The notes below the pieces were generated by a model that saw only the letters and a program-made list of their open reading frames with translations, searched no databases and was not told the DNA's origin. Shown piece by piece: positions 53,132 to 61,837 of a stretch of 64,000 nt of DNA. Every line of letters starts with the position of its first letter. The stretch's first letter is position 1. This DNA is from Haloglomus irregulare (GTDB taxonomy: Archaea > Halobacteriota > Halobacteria > Halobacteriales > Haloarculaceae), in contig NZ_QMDX01000004.1 of the NCBI RefSeq assembly GCF_007421925.1, positions 186,001-250,000 of the forward strand, in the 5' to 3' direction. Made by a program: the position numbers and the translations under genes.

Positions 53132-53536
53132 GTGAGTAATCCATGGATCGCTATCGGGGCGCTTGCGGTTGTGGGGGTGGCGATCCCCCTGACGATGATC
53201 GCCGCGTCAGCCCTCATCCGCCCGAGCGTGCCCGAGCAGGGAAAGCGAGCCGTCTACGAGTCCGGCGAGGTTCCGACGGGCAACACGCGCATCCGGTTCA
53301 ACATCCAGTACTACATGGTGGCGCTGCTGTTCGTCGTCTTCGACATCGAGACCGTCCTCATCTTCCCGTGGACGGTCATCTACCGGGACGCCGTGACCCA
53401 GTTCGGCCTGGCGCGGGCTCTCCTGCCCATGCTGGGGTTCATCGGCGTACTGGTCGTCGGTCTCGCGTGGGCGTGGCGTAACGGCGCCGTCCGCTGGGTC
53501 AGGAGCGAGCACGTCCCCGGTCAAACCGCAGATTAA
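53132..53536 (+). CDS. nuoA: NADH dehydrogenase-like complex subunit A
   Basis: A 134-residue membrane subunit with three helices. Family landmarks are YESGEVPTGNTRIRFNIQYY (residues 45-64) and VVFDIETVLIFPWTVIYRD in helix 2. The GTG at 53132 gives MSNPWIAIGAL, the usual haloarchaeal beginning; an in-frame TTG at 53123 is at better leaderless distance from the TATA box and is an alternative. It is the first gene of the operon, three bases ahead of nuoB. Confidence 0.92.
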   Translation: MSNPWIAIGALAVVGVAIPLTMIAASALIRPSVPEQGKRAVYESGEVPTGNTRIRFNIQYYMVALLFVVFDIETVLIFPWTVIYRDAVTQFGLARALLPMLGFIGVLVVGLAWAWRNGAVRWVRSEHVPGQTAD

Positions 53537-53539
53537 CAC

Positions 53540-54223
53540 ATGAGTTCAGAGAACGCACCACAGACCGAATCGACACAGGAGGCACGGATGGGAGAGGGCG
53601 TCGACAGCCGCTTCAACTCGAAGCTGCGCGAGGCCTTCGGTTCCACCCCGTTCATCCTCACCAAGTTCGACAAGTTCATGAACTGGGTCCGGGGGTCCTC
53701 CATGTTCATGCTGCAGTTCGGCATCGCCTGCTGCAGCATCGAGATGATGCACACGTACGCGGTCAAGCACGACCTCGACCGCTTCGGGGCCGGCGTTCCC
53801 CGTGCCTCGCCGCGGCAGGCCGACGTCATCATCGTCCCGGGGACCATCGTCTCGAAGTTCGCCCCGCGGATGAAGCGGGTCTACGACCAGATGCCCGAGC
53901 CCAAGTTCGTCGTCGGCATGGGTTCATGTACTATCAGTGGCGGCCCGTTCCAGGAGGGGTACAACGTCATCAAGGGCGCCGAGGAGGTCATCCCGGTCGA
54001 CATCCACGTCCCGGGCTGTCCGCCCCGCCCCGAGGCGCTGGTCTACGGCGTCGCCAAGCTCCAGGAGCGCATCGCCAACGGCGAGAGCGCCCCCGTCACG
54101 GTCAAGCCGTACGAACTGGAGCAGTTCGGCGACCTCGATCAGGACGAGCTCGTCCAGCACCTCGCCGACGAGATCGACGAGGAGGACCTCGTCATGCGGT
54201 ACAACTGGGCTGATTCGCCATGA
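53540..54223 (+). CDS. nuoB: NADH dehydrogenase-like complex subunit B
   Basis: A 227-residue subunit that carries the terminal 4Fe-4S cluster N2 next to the quinone site. The cluster ligands are visible as the adjacent Cys pair in GIACCSIE, Cys in VGMGSCTISGG and Cys in VPGCPPRPEAL. A ~20-residue hydrophilic N-terminus and an acidic C-terminal tail are haloarchaeal features. The stop overlaps the nuoCD ATG by four bases. Confidence 0.95.
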   Translation: MSSENAPQTESTQEARMGEGVDSRFNSKLREAFGSTPFILTKFDKFMNWVRGSSMFMLQFGIACCSIEMMHTYAVKHDLDRFGAGVPRASPRQADVIIVPGTIVSKFAPRMKRVYDQMPEPKFVVGMGSCTISGGPFQEGYNVIKGAEEVIPVDIHVPGCPPRPEALVYGVAKLQERIANGESAPVTVKPYELEQFGDLDQDELVQHLADEIDEEDLVMRYNWADSP

Positions 54224-55905
54224 GCCTCGAAGACCCCACCAAACCGGAGAGCGAGGCCGTCGTGGGCGAGACCGAGGACGGGCTCGACTACGACGCGCTG
54301 GAGGCACTGCTCGGCGACCTCGCCATCGGCCGCGAGACGCACCTCAATGCCGAGGCGTTCGTCGTCCGCCCCGACGAGGTCGACGCCGCGCTGACGACGC
54401 TACGCGACGAGGCCGGGTTCGACCACTGCTCCTGTGTCACCGCCCAGGAGTACGACGACCGCTACGAGTCCATCTACCACCTCCGGAAGTACGCTGACCC
54501 CACCCAGGAGGTCGGCGTCGTCGTCCCGACCAGCCGCGACAACCCGGTCAGCCAGTCCGGCAACAACGCCTACCGCACCGCCGACTGGCACGAACGGGAG
54601 GCGTACGACCTCGTCGGCATCGAGTACGAGGACCACCCGGACCTGAAGCGCATCCTGCTGCCCGACACCTGGCAGGGCCACCCGCTCCGGAGCGACTACG
54701 ACCAGGAACAGCCCCAGGTCGTCGCGCTGCGCGAGCACGCCAACCCGCTGCAGGAGGACCACCGCGGCGGCGAGGACTCGGATACGATGTTCCTCAACAT
54801 CGGCCCGCACCACCCCGCCACCCACGGCGTCCTCCACCTGAAGACCGTCCTCGACGGGGAGACCGTCGCCGACGTCGAGTCCGACATCGGCTACCTCCAC
54901 CGCTGCGAGGAGCAGATCTGCCAGCAGGGCACCTACCGCCACCAGATCATGCCGTACCCCGACCGCTGGGACTACATCTCAGCCGGCATCCTCAACGAGT
55001 GGGCGTACGCCCGCACGGCGGAGGACCTGGCGGACCTGGAGGTCCCCGAGTACGCGCAGGTCATCCGGACGATGTCCGCCGAGATGTGCCGTATCGCGAG
55101 CCACATGCTCGCCGTCGCCACGTTCGCGCTTGACGTCTACGGCGACTTCACGGCCATCTTCATGTACGCGATGCAGGACCGCGAGGACATGCAGAACCTG
55201 CTGGAGGACCTCACCGGCCAGCGGCTCATGTTCAACTACCTCCGGCTGGGCGGGGTCGCCTGGGACCTGCCCGAACCCCGCGAGGAGTTCTTCGAGAAGA
55301 CCCGCGACCTGCTGGATGACCTCCCGGAGCGCCTGGAGGAGTACCACAACCTCATCACCTCGAACGAGATCTTCCAGATGCGGTGTGTCGACACCGGCGT
55401 CCTGGAACCGGACGTGGCGAAATCCTACGGCGCTACCGGTCCCGTCGCCCGTGGCTCCGGCATCGACTACGATCTCCGGCGTGACGACCCGTACGGCTAC
55501 TACGACGAGCTCGACTGGGACGTCGTCACCGAGGAGGGCTGTGACAACTACGCGCGCGTCCTCGTCCGGCTCCAGGAGGTCGAGGAGTCCGCGAAGATCA
55601 TCTCGCAGTGCGTCGACCTGCTGGAGGACTGGCCCGAGGAGGAGCGGACCATCCAGTCCAACGTGCCCCGCACCCTGAAGCCCGAGCCCGACAAGGAGGT
55701 CTACCGCTCCGTCGAGGCGGCGAAGGGTGAGCTGGGCATCTACATCCGCTCGGACGGCACGGACACGCCGGGTCGGTTCAAGATCCGGTCGCCGTGCTTC
55801 TCGAACCTCCAGACGCTGCCGGAGATGTCCCAGGGCGAGTACATCCCCGACCTCATCGCGTCGCTGGGGTCGCTGGACATCGTCCTTGGGGAGGTGGACC
55901 GTTGA
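54220..55905 (+). CDS. nuoCD: NADH dehydrogenase-like complex fused subunit CD
   Basis: A 561-residue fusion of subunit C (about 25-165, with DLVGIEYEDHPDLKRILLPD) and subunit D (about 185-561, with MFLNIGPHHPATHGVLHL and YLHRCEEQICQQGTYR). Subunit D is derived from NiFe-hydrogenase large subunits but lacks the metal Cys pairs. It builds the quinone cavity with NuoB. The CD fusion is usual in haloarchaea. The stop TGA overlaps a TTG start for nuoH. Confidence 0.94.
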   Translation: MSLEDPTKPESEAVVGETEDGLDYDALEALLGDLAIGRETHLNAEAFVVRPDEVDAALTTLRDEAGFDHCSCVTAQEYDDRYESIYHLRKYADPTQEVGVVVPTSRDNPVSQSGNNAYRTADWHEREAYDLVGIEYEDHPDLKRILLPDTWQGHPLRSDYDQEQPQVVALREHANPLQEDHRGGEDSDTMFLNIGPHHPATHGVLHLKTVLDGETVADVESDIGYLHRCEEQICQQGTYRHQIMPYPDRWDYISAGILNEWAYARTAEDLADLEVPEYAQVIRTMSAEMCRIASHMLAVATFALDVYGDFTAIFMYAMQDREDMQNLLEDLTGQRLMFNYLRLGGVAWDLPEPREEFFEKTRDLLDDLPERLEEYHNLITSNEIFQMRCVDTGVLEPDVAKSYGATGPVARGSGIDYDLRRDDPYGYYDELDWDVVTEEGCDNYARVLVRLQEVEESAKIISQCVDLLEDWPEEERTIQSNVPRTLKPEPDKEVYRSVEAAKGELGIYIRSDGTDTPGRFKIRSPCFSNLQTLPEMSQGEYIPDLIASLGSLDIVLGEVDR

Positions 55906-56969
55906 ACGCGGTCGCTCTCCAGAGCGGCACGCCGCTTCCGGACGCCATCCGGAGCCTGCTCGGGATGCCCGATGGGCCGGCGTTCGAGTTCCTCGCTGCC
56001 CTCATCGCCTCGTCCGTCATCGCGGCGGCCCTGCTGGGTCTCGTCGCGGTGTCGGGCATCTGGGGGAAGCGGAAGATCACTGCCGCGTTCACCGACCGCA
56101 TCGCGGTCAACCGGCACGGGCCGTTCGGCCTGCTCATCATCGTGGCCGACGCCGTTCGGCTCCTGTCGAAGGAGCTCATCGTCCCCGAGGGCGTCGACCG
56201 CCCCGCGTGGGACATCGCGCCCATCGTGATGGCCGGCTCCGCGCTGCTCGGGTTCGCCGTCATCCCGATGGGGAACGGCCTCCACATCGCCGACCCGGAG
56301 GTCGGCCTGGCCTACGTGTTCGCGGTCGCCTCCATCGCCAGCGTCGGGCTGGTGATGGCCGGCTACTCCTCGAACAACAAGTACTCGCTGCTCGGCGGCC
56401 TGCGCGCGGTCGCGCAGAACCTGGCCTACGAGATCCCGCTCATCCTCACCGCGGCGTCGGTGGTCATCTTCGCCGGCACGCTCCGGATGAGCGGCATCGT
56501 CGAGGCCCAGGCGACGACCCTGTTCAGCGTCGCCGGCATCGGCATCCCGTCCTGGTACGCCTTCGTCAACCCGTTCGCGTTCGTGCTGTTCATGGCCGCG
56601 AACCTGGCGGAGGTCGGCCGGAACCCGTTCGACATCCCGGAGGCGCCGACGGAGATCGTGGGCGGGTGGCAGACGGAGTACTCCTCCGTGTACTTCGTGC
56701 TCTGCTACCTCTCGGAGTTCATCCACATCTTCCTCGGCGGCGCCATCATCGCCACCATCTTCCTCGGCGGCCCGGCCGGCCCGGTCCTCCCGGGCGTGGT
56801 CTGGTTCGTCATCAAGATGGGGGCGGTCTACCTGTTCACCCAGTGGGCCCGGTCGGCGGTCCCTCGGGTGCGTATCGACCAGTTGATCGAGATCGGCTGG
56901 AAGGGTATGCTGGTCCTCTCGATCGCGAACCTCGTCCTCACGGCCGTTATCGTGGGAATCACCGTCTGA
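55902..56969 (+). CDS. nuoH: NADH dehydrogenase-like complex subunit H
   Basis: A 355-residue membrane subunit of about eight helices linking the peripheral arm to the pumping modules. Conserved acidic loops include AEVGRNPFDIPEAPTEIVGG near 240, and GGLRAVAQNLAYEIPL near 165. No ATG or GTG fits: the start is the TTG at 55902, overlapping the nuoCD stop as TTGA. This implies coupled translation. Confidence 0.92.
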   Translation: MNAVALQSGTPLPDAIRSLLGMPDGPAFEFLAALIASSVIAAALLGLVAVSGIWGKRKITAAFTDRIAVNRHGPFGLLIIVADAVRLLSKELIVPEGVDRPAWDIAPIVMAGSALLGFAVIPMGNGLHIADPEVGLAYVFAVASIASVGLVMAGYSSNNKYSLLGGLRAVAQNLAYEIPLILTAASVVIFAGTLRMSGIVEAQATTLFSVAGIGIPSWYAFVNPFAFVLFMAANLAEVGRNPFDIPEAPTEIVGGWQTEYSSVYFVLCYLSEFIHIFLGGAIIATIFLGGPAGPVLPGVVWFVIKMGAVYLFTQWARSAVPRVRIDQLIEIGWKGMLVLSIANLVLTAVIVGITV

Positions 56970-56970
56970 T

Positions 56971-57432
56971 ATGATCGGCGTCCTCAAATCCATGGCGACG
57001 ACGATGAAGCACGCGCTCGACGGCGAGACGTACACCGTCGAGTACCCCGAAGAAACACCCGAAGTGTCGCCGCGGTTCCGCGGCGTTCACAAGTTCTCGC
57101 AGGAGCGGTGCATCTGGTGCCGCCAGTGCGAGAACGTCTGTCCGAACGACACCATCCAGATCGTCACGGACGAGCAGCGCAACGGCGAGCAGTACAACCT
57201 CCACATCGGGCAGTGCATCTACTGCCGGCTCTGCGAGGAGGTCTGCCCCGTCGACGCCATCCTGCTCACCCAGAACTTCGAGTTCACCGGCGACACGAAG
57301 GACGACCTGGCCTACTCGATGGAGGAGCTGAAGAACGTCCCCTGGTACAAGGACATCGACCCGCTCGCCTCCCGGGAGCCGGACCGCGGCGGCTGGATCG
57401 GCGAGGGCGAGGGCGAAGTGGACTACCAGTAG
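56971..57432 (+). CDS. nuoI: NADH dehydrogenase-like complex subunit I (ferredoxin-like)
   Basis: A 153-residue subunit with two 4Fe-4S binding motifs: CIWCRQCENVCP near residue 47 and CIYCRLCEEVCP near 87. It passes electrons toward NuoB. No NuoE/F/G genes for NADH oxidation are present, as is general in haloarchaea, so the electron donor to this subunit is unknown. It starts one base after the nuoH stop and ends the first block of the interrupted operon. Confidence 0.95.
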   Translation: MIGVLKSMATTMKHALDGETYTVEYPEETPEVSPRFRGVHKFSQERCIWCRQCENVCPNDTIQIVTDEQRNGEQYNLHIGQCIYCRLCEEVCPVDAILLTQNFEFTGDTKDDLAYSMEELKNVPWYKDIDPLASREPDRGGWIGEGEGEVDYQ

Positions 57433-57892
57433 CGGCCGTATCCGCCGCCGACCCGCTCGCGACGGGAGTCGAACGCACGGCGCCCTTCGCCGGCGGTGGT
57501 CCGTCGCTGTCACACGGGGCGTCGGGCTGTGGAACCGGCGGCCCGCGCTCGTTCCCGTTCGTGGGCCCTTGTTTTCACCCGTCGGAGCCACCGAGCCCTG
57601 GCCCGAGTCGCCACCCTGACGACCCGCGAACTACGGCCGGGGTACGCGCTCCGAGTCCCGGTACGGTCGAAACCGGTAGGTCCGGCGCTCTCACCGCTGC
57701 TTCCGCTATGGACACGGTCGCCGACGGACCGGGCGGGAACCGCATCCAGCGGCGAGGTCGACGGGGTACTCGTTCGGAGAGCCGTCACGGTTCCCGCGGC
57801 GTAATCCGGCGACTCTCCTACAGACGTAAAAACACTGTCTCCGCTTCGTCAACTAGAACCTATTTGTATTGCGGATACGTCATAGAAACTGT
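57433..57892. other. 460-bp non-coding gap ahead of the halorhodopsin gene
   Basis: This gap splits nuoI from the rhodopsin gene. All frames are open but Arg/Pro-rich without family resemblance. The last 60 bases are notably A/T-richer, with GTAAAAACACTG and the TATA-like TATTTGTAT. It probably contains the end of the first nuo transcript and the hop promoter. Confidence 0.45.
57861..57869 (+). promoter_or_regulatory. TATA box of the halorhodopsin gene
   Basis: TATTTGTAT is centred about 28 bases before the ATG at 57893. It indicates that the rhodopsin gene has its own promoter and need not depend on the nuo promoter. Confidence 0.6.
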
Positions 57893-58723
57893 ATGCAGAT
57901 ACCCGACCTGACAACGGCGGCCGTACCGCTCCAGTCGCAGGGCGATGCACTCGCGGCTGTGCAGGGCGACGCGCTGTTGAGTTCCTCCATCTGGGCCAAC
58001 ATCGCCCTGGCAGGGGTCTCCATCCTGGTGTTCCTGTATATGGGCCGGAACGTGACATCCGCGCGGGCGAAGGTCATCTGGGGCGCGACCCTGATGATCC
58101 CGCTCGTCTCGATCTCGAGCTATCTGGGGCTAGCCTCCGGGTTGACGATCGGCTTCATCGAGATGCCGTCTGGACACGCCCTGGGGGGCCAGGAGGTCCT
58201 CAGCCAGTGGGGACGCTACCTGACGTGGGCGCTGTCCACGCCGATGATTCTGCTCGCGCTTGGCTATCTGGCCGACGTCGACCGCGGGAGCCTGTTCACC
58301 GTCATCGCCGCCGACGTGGCGATGTGCGTGACGGGGCTCGCGGCGGCACTCATCACCTCCGGCGTGCTCTACCGCTGGGGTTTCTACGTCATCAGCTGTG
58401 CGTTCTTCGCGGTCGTCATAGGCGCACTGCTGATCGAGTGGCCCGCGTCCGCCGCACAGGCCGGGACTAGTGAGATATTCACCACGCTTCGGGCGCTGAC
58501 TATCGTGCTGTGGCTCGGCTACCCCATCGTCTGGGCGGTCGGCATCGAGGGGCTGGCCCTGATCCAGTCACCGGGCGTCACCTCGTGGGCCTACTCCGCA
58601 CTCGATATATTCGCCAAGTACATCTTCTCCTTCCTGCTGCTGCGCTGGGTCGCCGCAAACGAGGGGACCGTGGCCGGTGGCGGCGCCGGCGCCGGCATGG
58701 GTGCGACCCCGGCCGACGACTGA
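57893..58723 (+). CDS. hop: Halorhodopsin (light-driven chloride pump)
   Basis: A 276-residue seven-helix microbial rhodopsin. Residues correspond position for position to Halobacterium salinarum halorhodopsin: Arg108, Thr111, Ser115, Arg200, Asp238 and retinal-binding Lys242. Helix C reads RYLTWALSTPMILLALG, so the proton acceptor and donor Asp of bacteriorhodopsin are Thr and Ala (the TSA chloride-pump pattern). ATG 57893 is supported by the TATA box at 57861. The gene lies between nuoI and nuoJ, inside an otherwise contiguous respiratory operon. No retinal-synthesis gene is in the window. Confidence 0.95.
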   Translation: MQIPDLTTAAVPLQSQGDALAAVQGDALLSSSIWANIALAGVSILVFLYMGRNVTSARAKVIWGATLMIPLVSISSYLGLASGLTIGFIEMPSGHALGGQEVLSQWGRYLTWALSTPMILLALGYLADVDRGSLFTVIAADVAMCVTGLAAALITSGVLYRWGFYVISCAFFAVVIGALLIEWPASAAQAGTSEIFTTLRALTIVLWLGYPIVWAVGIEGLALIQSPGVTSWAYSALDIFAKYIFSFLLLRWVAANEGTVAGGGAGAGMGATPADD

Positions 58724-58805
58724 GTCGCCGACGCGGTTCTCCGTTCTCCGTCCTCTCAGGCCGTATCTCCGTGGTGGTGCGCGGCGCAGGCGCCCGCGGA
58801 TGGCA

Positions 58806-58814
58806 AGTTTCAAA
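58806..58814 (+). promoter_or_regulatory. Putative TATA box of the second nuo block
   Basis: AGTTTCAAA is centred 29 bases before the ATG of nuoJ1 at 58839, suggesting an independent promoter for nuoJ-N downstream of the halorhodopsin gene. Confidence 0.45.
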
Positions 58815-58838
58815 GCCGCTCTGACTAACGGGCAGGTA

Positions 58839-59111
58839 ATGGCACTAGCAGAGACACTGACGTTCGCGCTGTTCGCCCTCGTGACGGTAGGGTCGGCGTT
58901 GGGCGTCGTGTTGGTCCGCGACATCTGGCACGCGGCACTCCTGTTGGGGGTGGCGCTGGTCAGCGTCGCGGTCCACTTCGTCATGCTGCGCGCCGAGTTC
59001 CTCGCGGCGATGCAGATCCTGGTGTACGTCGGTGGGGTACTGGTCCTCATCACGTTCGCCGTGATGTTGGTCCGCGAGCAAGGGGCCGACACCGAGGTGG
59101 TCGGCCGATGA
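58839..59111 (+). CDS. nuoJ1: NADH dehydrogenase-like complex subunit J, N-terminal half (J1)
   Basis: A 90-residue membrane protein with three helices that equals the first half of NuoJ (ALLLGVALVSVAVHFVMLRA and EFLAAMQILVYVGGVLVLIT). Haloarchaea split nuoJ into two genes, and this pair shows that arrangement. The ATG at 58839 is chosen over one at 58800 because of the TATA-like element at 58806. Its stop overlaps the J2 ATG by four bases. Confidence 0.88.
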   Translation: MALAETLTFALFALVTVGSALGVVLVRDIWHAALLLGVALVSVAVHFVMLRAEFLAAMQILVYVGGVLVLITFAVMLVREQGADTEVVGR

Positions 59112-59437
59112 CGACCCGCCCGCGGCTGAACACGGGGCGGCAGCAGGTCATCGGGATACTGGCGATCGGCCTGTTCGCGGTCCTGTCGGCGGTGTTCCTG
59201 ACCAGTTCGTTCGGGGAGGCCGCCGGCTTCCCGGGCGGCGGGTCGATCACTGCCGCCATCGGCTACGCGATGTTCGACCTCGACGCCGGGGCCTTCCCCT
59301 CTGAGGGGTTCCTCGTCTCCTTCATGGTCATCGCCGTGGCGCTCGACGCCGCGCTGGACGTGGCCGTGATGCTCGGCCAGCGCGAGGACGAGGAGGGCGT
59401 CGCGGCCGACGGGCGCGGCGAGAGGGGTGACCGGTGA
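59108..59437 (+). CDS. nuoJ2: NADH dehydrogenase-like complex subunit J, C-terminal half (J2)
   Basis: A 109-residue protein with two helices (VIGILAIGLFAVLSAVFLTS and LVSFMVIAVALDAALDVAVM) and an acidic tail, corresponding to the second half of NuoJ. It is coupled by overlap to J1 and to nuoK, whose ATG uses the last base of its TGA. Confidence 0.82.
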   Translation: MTTRPRLNTGRQQVIGILAIGLFAVLSAVFLTSSFGEAAGFPGGGSITAAIGYAMFDLDAGAFPSEGFLVSFMVIAVALDAALDVAVMLGQREDEEGVAADGRGERGDR

Positions 59438-59742
59438 TGGCGGTCCCGGTCCAGTACTACCTCGTCCTGTCGGCGGCGATCTTCTGCATCGGGCTCTTCG
59501 GCATCCTGACGCGCCGGAACGCGCTGATGTTCCTGATGAGCGTCGAGCTGATGCTGAACGCAGCGAACATCAACTTCGTCGCGTTCTCGTTCCAGCATGG
59601 GAACCTCACGGGACAGGTGTTCAGCCTGTTCACGATGGCCCTGGCGGCCGCCGAGGTCGCCGTGGGTATCGGCATCGTCCTCGTCCTCTACCGCAACTTC
59701 GCGGACGTGGACGTGACGAAGGCGACGACCCTGAGGTGGTAA
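59437..59742 (+). CDS. nuoK: NADH dehydrogenase-like complex subunit K
   Basis: A 101-residue three-helix subunit with the conserved Glu of helix 2 in LMSVELMLNAANINFVAF and the second Glu in AAAEVAVGIGIVLVLYR, both part of the proton path. The ATG at 59437 follows an in-frame GTG at 59434. It is one base from nuoL. Confidence 0.93.
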   Translation: MAVPVQYYLVLSAAIFCIGLFGILTRRNALMFLMSVELMLNAANINFVAFSFQHGNLTGQVFSLFTMALAAAEVAVGIGIVLVLYRNFADVDVTKATTLRW

Positions 59743-59743
59743 C

Positions 59744-61837
59744 ATGGCTGCAGAAGGAGGAATATTCACGTTCGCGCCGGCCATCGCGGTGCTGCCGTTC
59801 GTATCGTTCCTGATCGCCCTCTCCGCCGGCAGGTACATGCCGAAGAAGGGGGCGTTCGCCGGCATCGCCGCGACCGGCGGCTCGCTGCTGCTGTCGCTCC
59901 TCATGGTCGCGCAGGTCGCGAGCGGCCACGCCCACCACATGGAGCTGTACACGTGGGTCGGCGGCGAGGGGGTTCCGTTCGAGCTGACCTTCGGCATCCT
60001 GCTCGACCAGCTCTCGACGCTGATGCTGGTCATCGTCTCGACCATCGCGTTCCTGGTCCACGTGTTCTCGCTGGGCTACATGAACGATGAGGGCGAGCCC
60101 GGCCTCCCGCGCTACTACGCCGAACTCGGCCTGTTCACGGCCAGTATGCTCGCCTTCGTCTTCTCGGACAACATCCTGATGGCGTTCATGTTCTTCGAGC
60201 TGGTCGGGCTCTGCTCGTACCTCCTCATCGGCTTCTGGTTCCGCCGCTCGGGCCCGCCGAGCGCGGCCAAGAAGGCGTTCCTGGTCACTCGCTTCGGTGA
60301 CTACTTCTTCCTCATCGGCGTCGTCGGTATCTTCGCCACCTTCGGCACGGGGATGTTCGGCGGCCCCGGCGTCGAGGAGTCGTTCCCGGTCCTCGCCGAG
60401 GAGGCGATGAGCGCCATGGCGGCCGGCGAGGCGATGCCCGAGGCCGTCACCACCTTCTTCGGCCTCTCGCCGGGGGCCTGGTTCGGCGTGCTCGGCCTGC
60501 TCGTGCTCGGCGGCGTCATGGGCAAGTCGGCGCAGTTCCCGTTCCACACGTGGCTGCCCGACGCGATGGAGGGCCCCACGCCCGTCTCGGCGCTCATCCA
60601 CGCGGCGACGATGGTCGCGGCCGGCGTCTACCTCGTCGCCCGGATGTACGGCTTCTACGCCCTGTTGCCGACGCTGCTCGCCATCATCGCCTTCGTCGGC
60701 GGGTTCACCGCGCTGTTCGCCGCGACGATGGGCGTCGTCAAGGACGAGATCAAGCAGGTGCTCGCCTACTCCACCATCTCCCAGTACGGCTACATCATGC
60801 TCGGCCTGGGTGGTGGCGGCTACGTCGCGGGCGTCTTCCACCTGACCACGCACGCGTTCTTCAAGGCGCTCCTGTTCCTCGGCGCGGGTTCGGTCATCAT
60901 CGCGATGCACCACAACGAGGACATGTGGGAGATGGGTGGGCTCAAAGACCGGATGCCGGTGACCTACTACGCGTTCCTCTCCGGGAGCTTGGCGCTGGCC
61001 GGCATCGTCCCGTTCTCCGGCTTCTGGTCGAAGGACGAGGTGCTGTACGAGACCCTGGTCCACGGCCTCGGCGGGAGCCCCATCCTGCTGGGTGCCTACC
61101 TGATGGGTATCGTCGCCGTGTTCTTCACCGGGTTCTACACCTTCCGGATGGTGCTGCTGACGTTCCACGGCGACCCCCGTTCGGACCTCGCCGAGGACCC
61201 CGAGCCGGTGCGCTGGAACGTGAAGATTCCGCTGGCGATCCTCGGCACGCTCGCCGCCGTCGTCGGCGTCATCAACCTCGTGCCGGTCCACGCCGTCGTG
61301 GGGGCCGTCCCGGAGTTCCTCCACGACTGGCTGTTCCACGGCCCCGAGACACTGAACGGGGCGCACTACGAGGAACTGACCGAACAGTTCGCCGGCTACT
61401 CCGCCGGCGCCATCCCCGGGCTCGGCGGGCTCGGCACGCTGTTCGCCTCGGCCGGCGTCTCGCTGGCCGTGGCGCTCGCCGGCTCCGCGCTCGCGCTCGG
61501 CCTCTACCGTGGGCCCGACCCCGCGGAGCACACGGAGAAACTCGGCGCGCTCAAGACCGTGCTCTACAACAACTACTACCAGGACGAGTATCAGGTCTGG
61601 CTCGCGCAGGACCTCACCGAGGGGACGGTCGCGGGGACCGCCAAGCGCTTCGATGACGGCGTCGTCGACGGGCTGGTCAACCGCGTCTCCGACGTGAGCC
61701 TCGTCTCCGGCTACTTCCTGCGACGCGTCCAGACCGGCATCGTCTCCAACTACGCGGCCCTCATCACCCTCGGCCTGGTGGTGTTACTGGTCGCCTTCGG
61801 GATCATGGGCGGCTGGTTCGGGGGTGTCTTCGCATGA
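59744..61837 (+). CDS. nuoL: NADH dehydrogenase-like complex subunit L (antiporter-like)
   Basis: A 697-residue Mrp-type antiporter-like pump subunit with about 16 helices. Landmarks are FFELVGLCSYLLIGFWF near 145, HTWLPDAMEGPTPVSALIHA and TMVAAGVYLVARM near 270-295, and KDEIKQVLAYSTISQYGYIM near 330. The C-terminal lateral helix segment that ties the pumps together is near 600-640. Its stop overlaps the nuoM ATG. Confidence 0.95.
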   Translation: MAAEGGIFTFAPAIAVLPFVSFLIALSAGRYMPKKGAFAGIAATGGSLLLSLLMVAQVASGHAHHMELYTWVGGEGVPFELTFGILLDQLSTLMLVIVSTIAFLVHVFSLGYMNDEGEPGLPRYYAELGLFTASMLAFVFSDNILMAFMFFELVGLCSYLLIGFWFRRSGPPSAAKKAFLVTRFGDYFFLIGVVGIFATFGTGMFGGPGVEESFPVLAEEAMSAMAAGEAMPEAVTTFFGLSPGAWFGVLGLLVLGGVMGKSAQFPFHTWLPDAMEGPTPVSALIHAATMVAAGVYLVARMYGFYALLPTLLAIIAFVGGFTALFAATMGVVKDEIKQVLAYSTISQYGYIMLGLGGGGYVAGVFHLTTHAFFKALLFLGAGSVIIAMHHNEDMWEMGGLKDRMPVTYYAFLSGSLALAGIVPFSGFWSKDEVLYETLVHGLGGSPILLGAYLMGIVAVFFTGFYTFRMVLLTFHGDPRSDLAEDPEPVRWNVKIPLAILGTLAAVVGVINLVPVHAVVGAVPEFLHDWLFHGPETLNGAHYEELTEQFAGYSAGAIPGLGGLGTLFASAGVSLAVALAGSALALGLYRGPDPAEHTEKLGALKTVLYNNYYQDEYQVWLAQDLTEGTVAGTAKRFDDGVVDGLVNRVSDVSLVSGYFLRRVQTGIVSNYAALITLGLVVLLVAFGIMGGWFGGVFA

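Noticed and set aside
59630-61531. 633-codon minus-strand frame over nuoL
   Set aside because: It is a His/Gln/Arg/Glu-rich antisense shadow of nuoL with no family resemblance.
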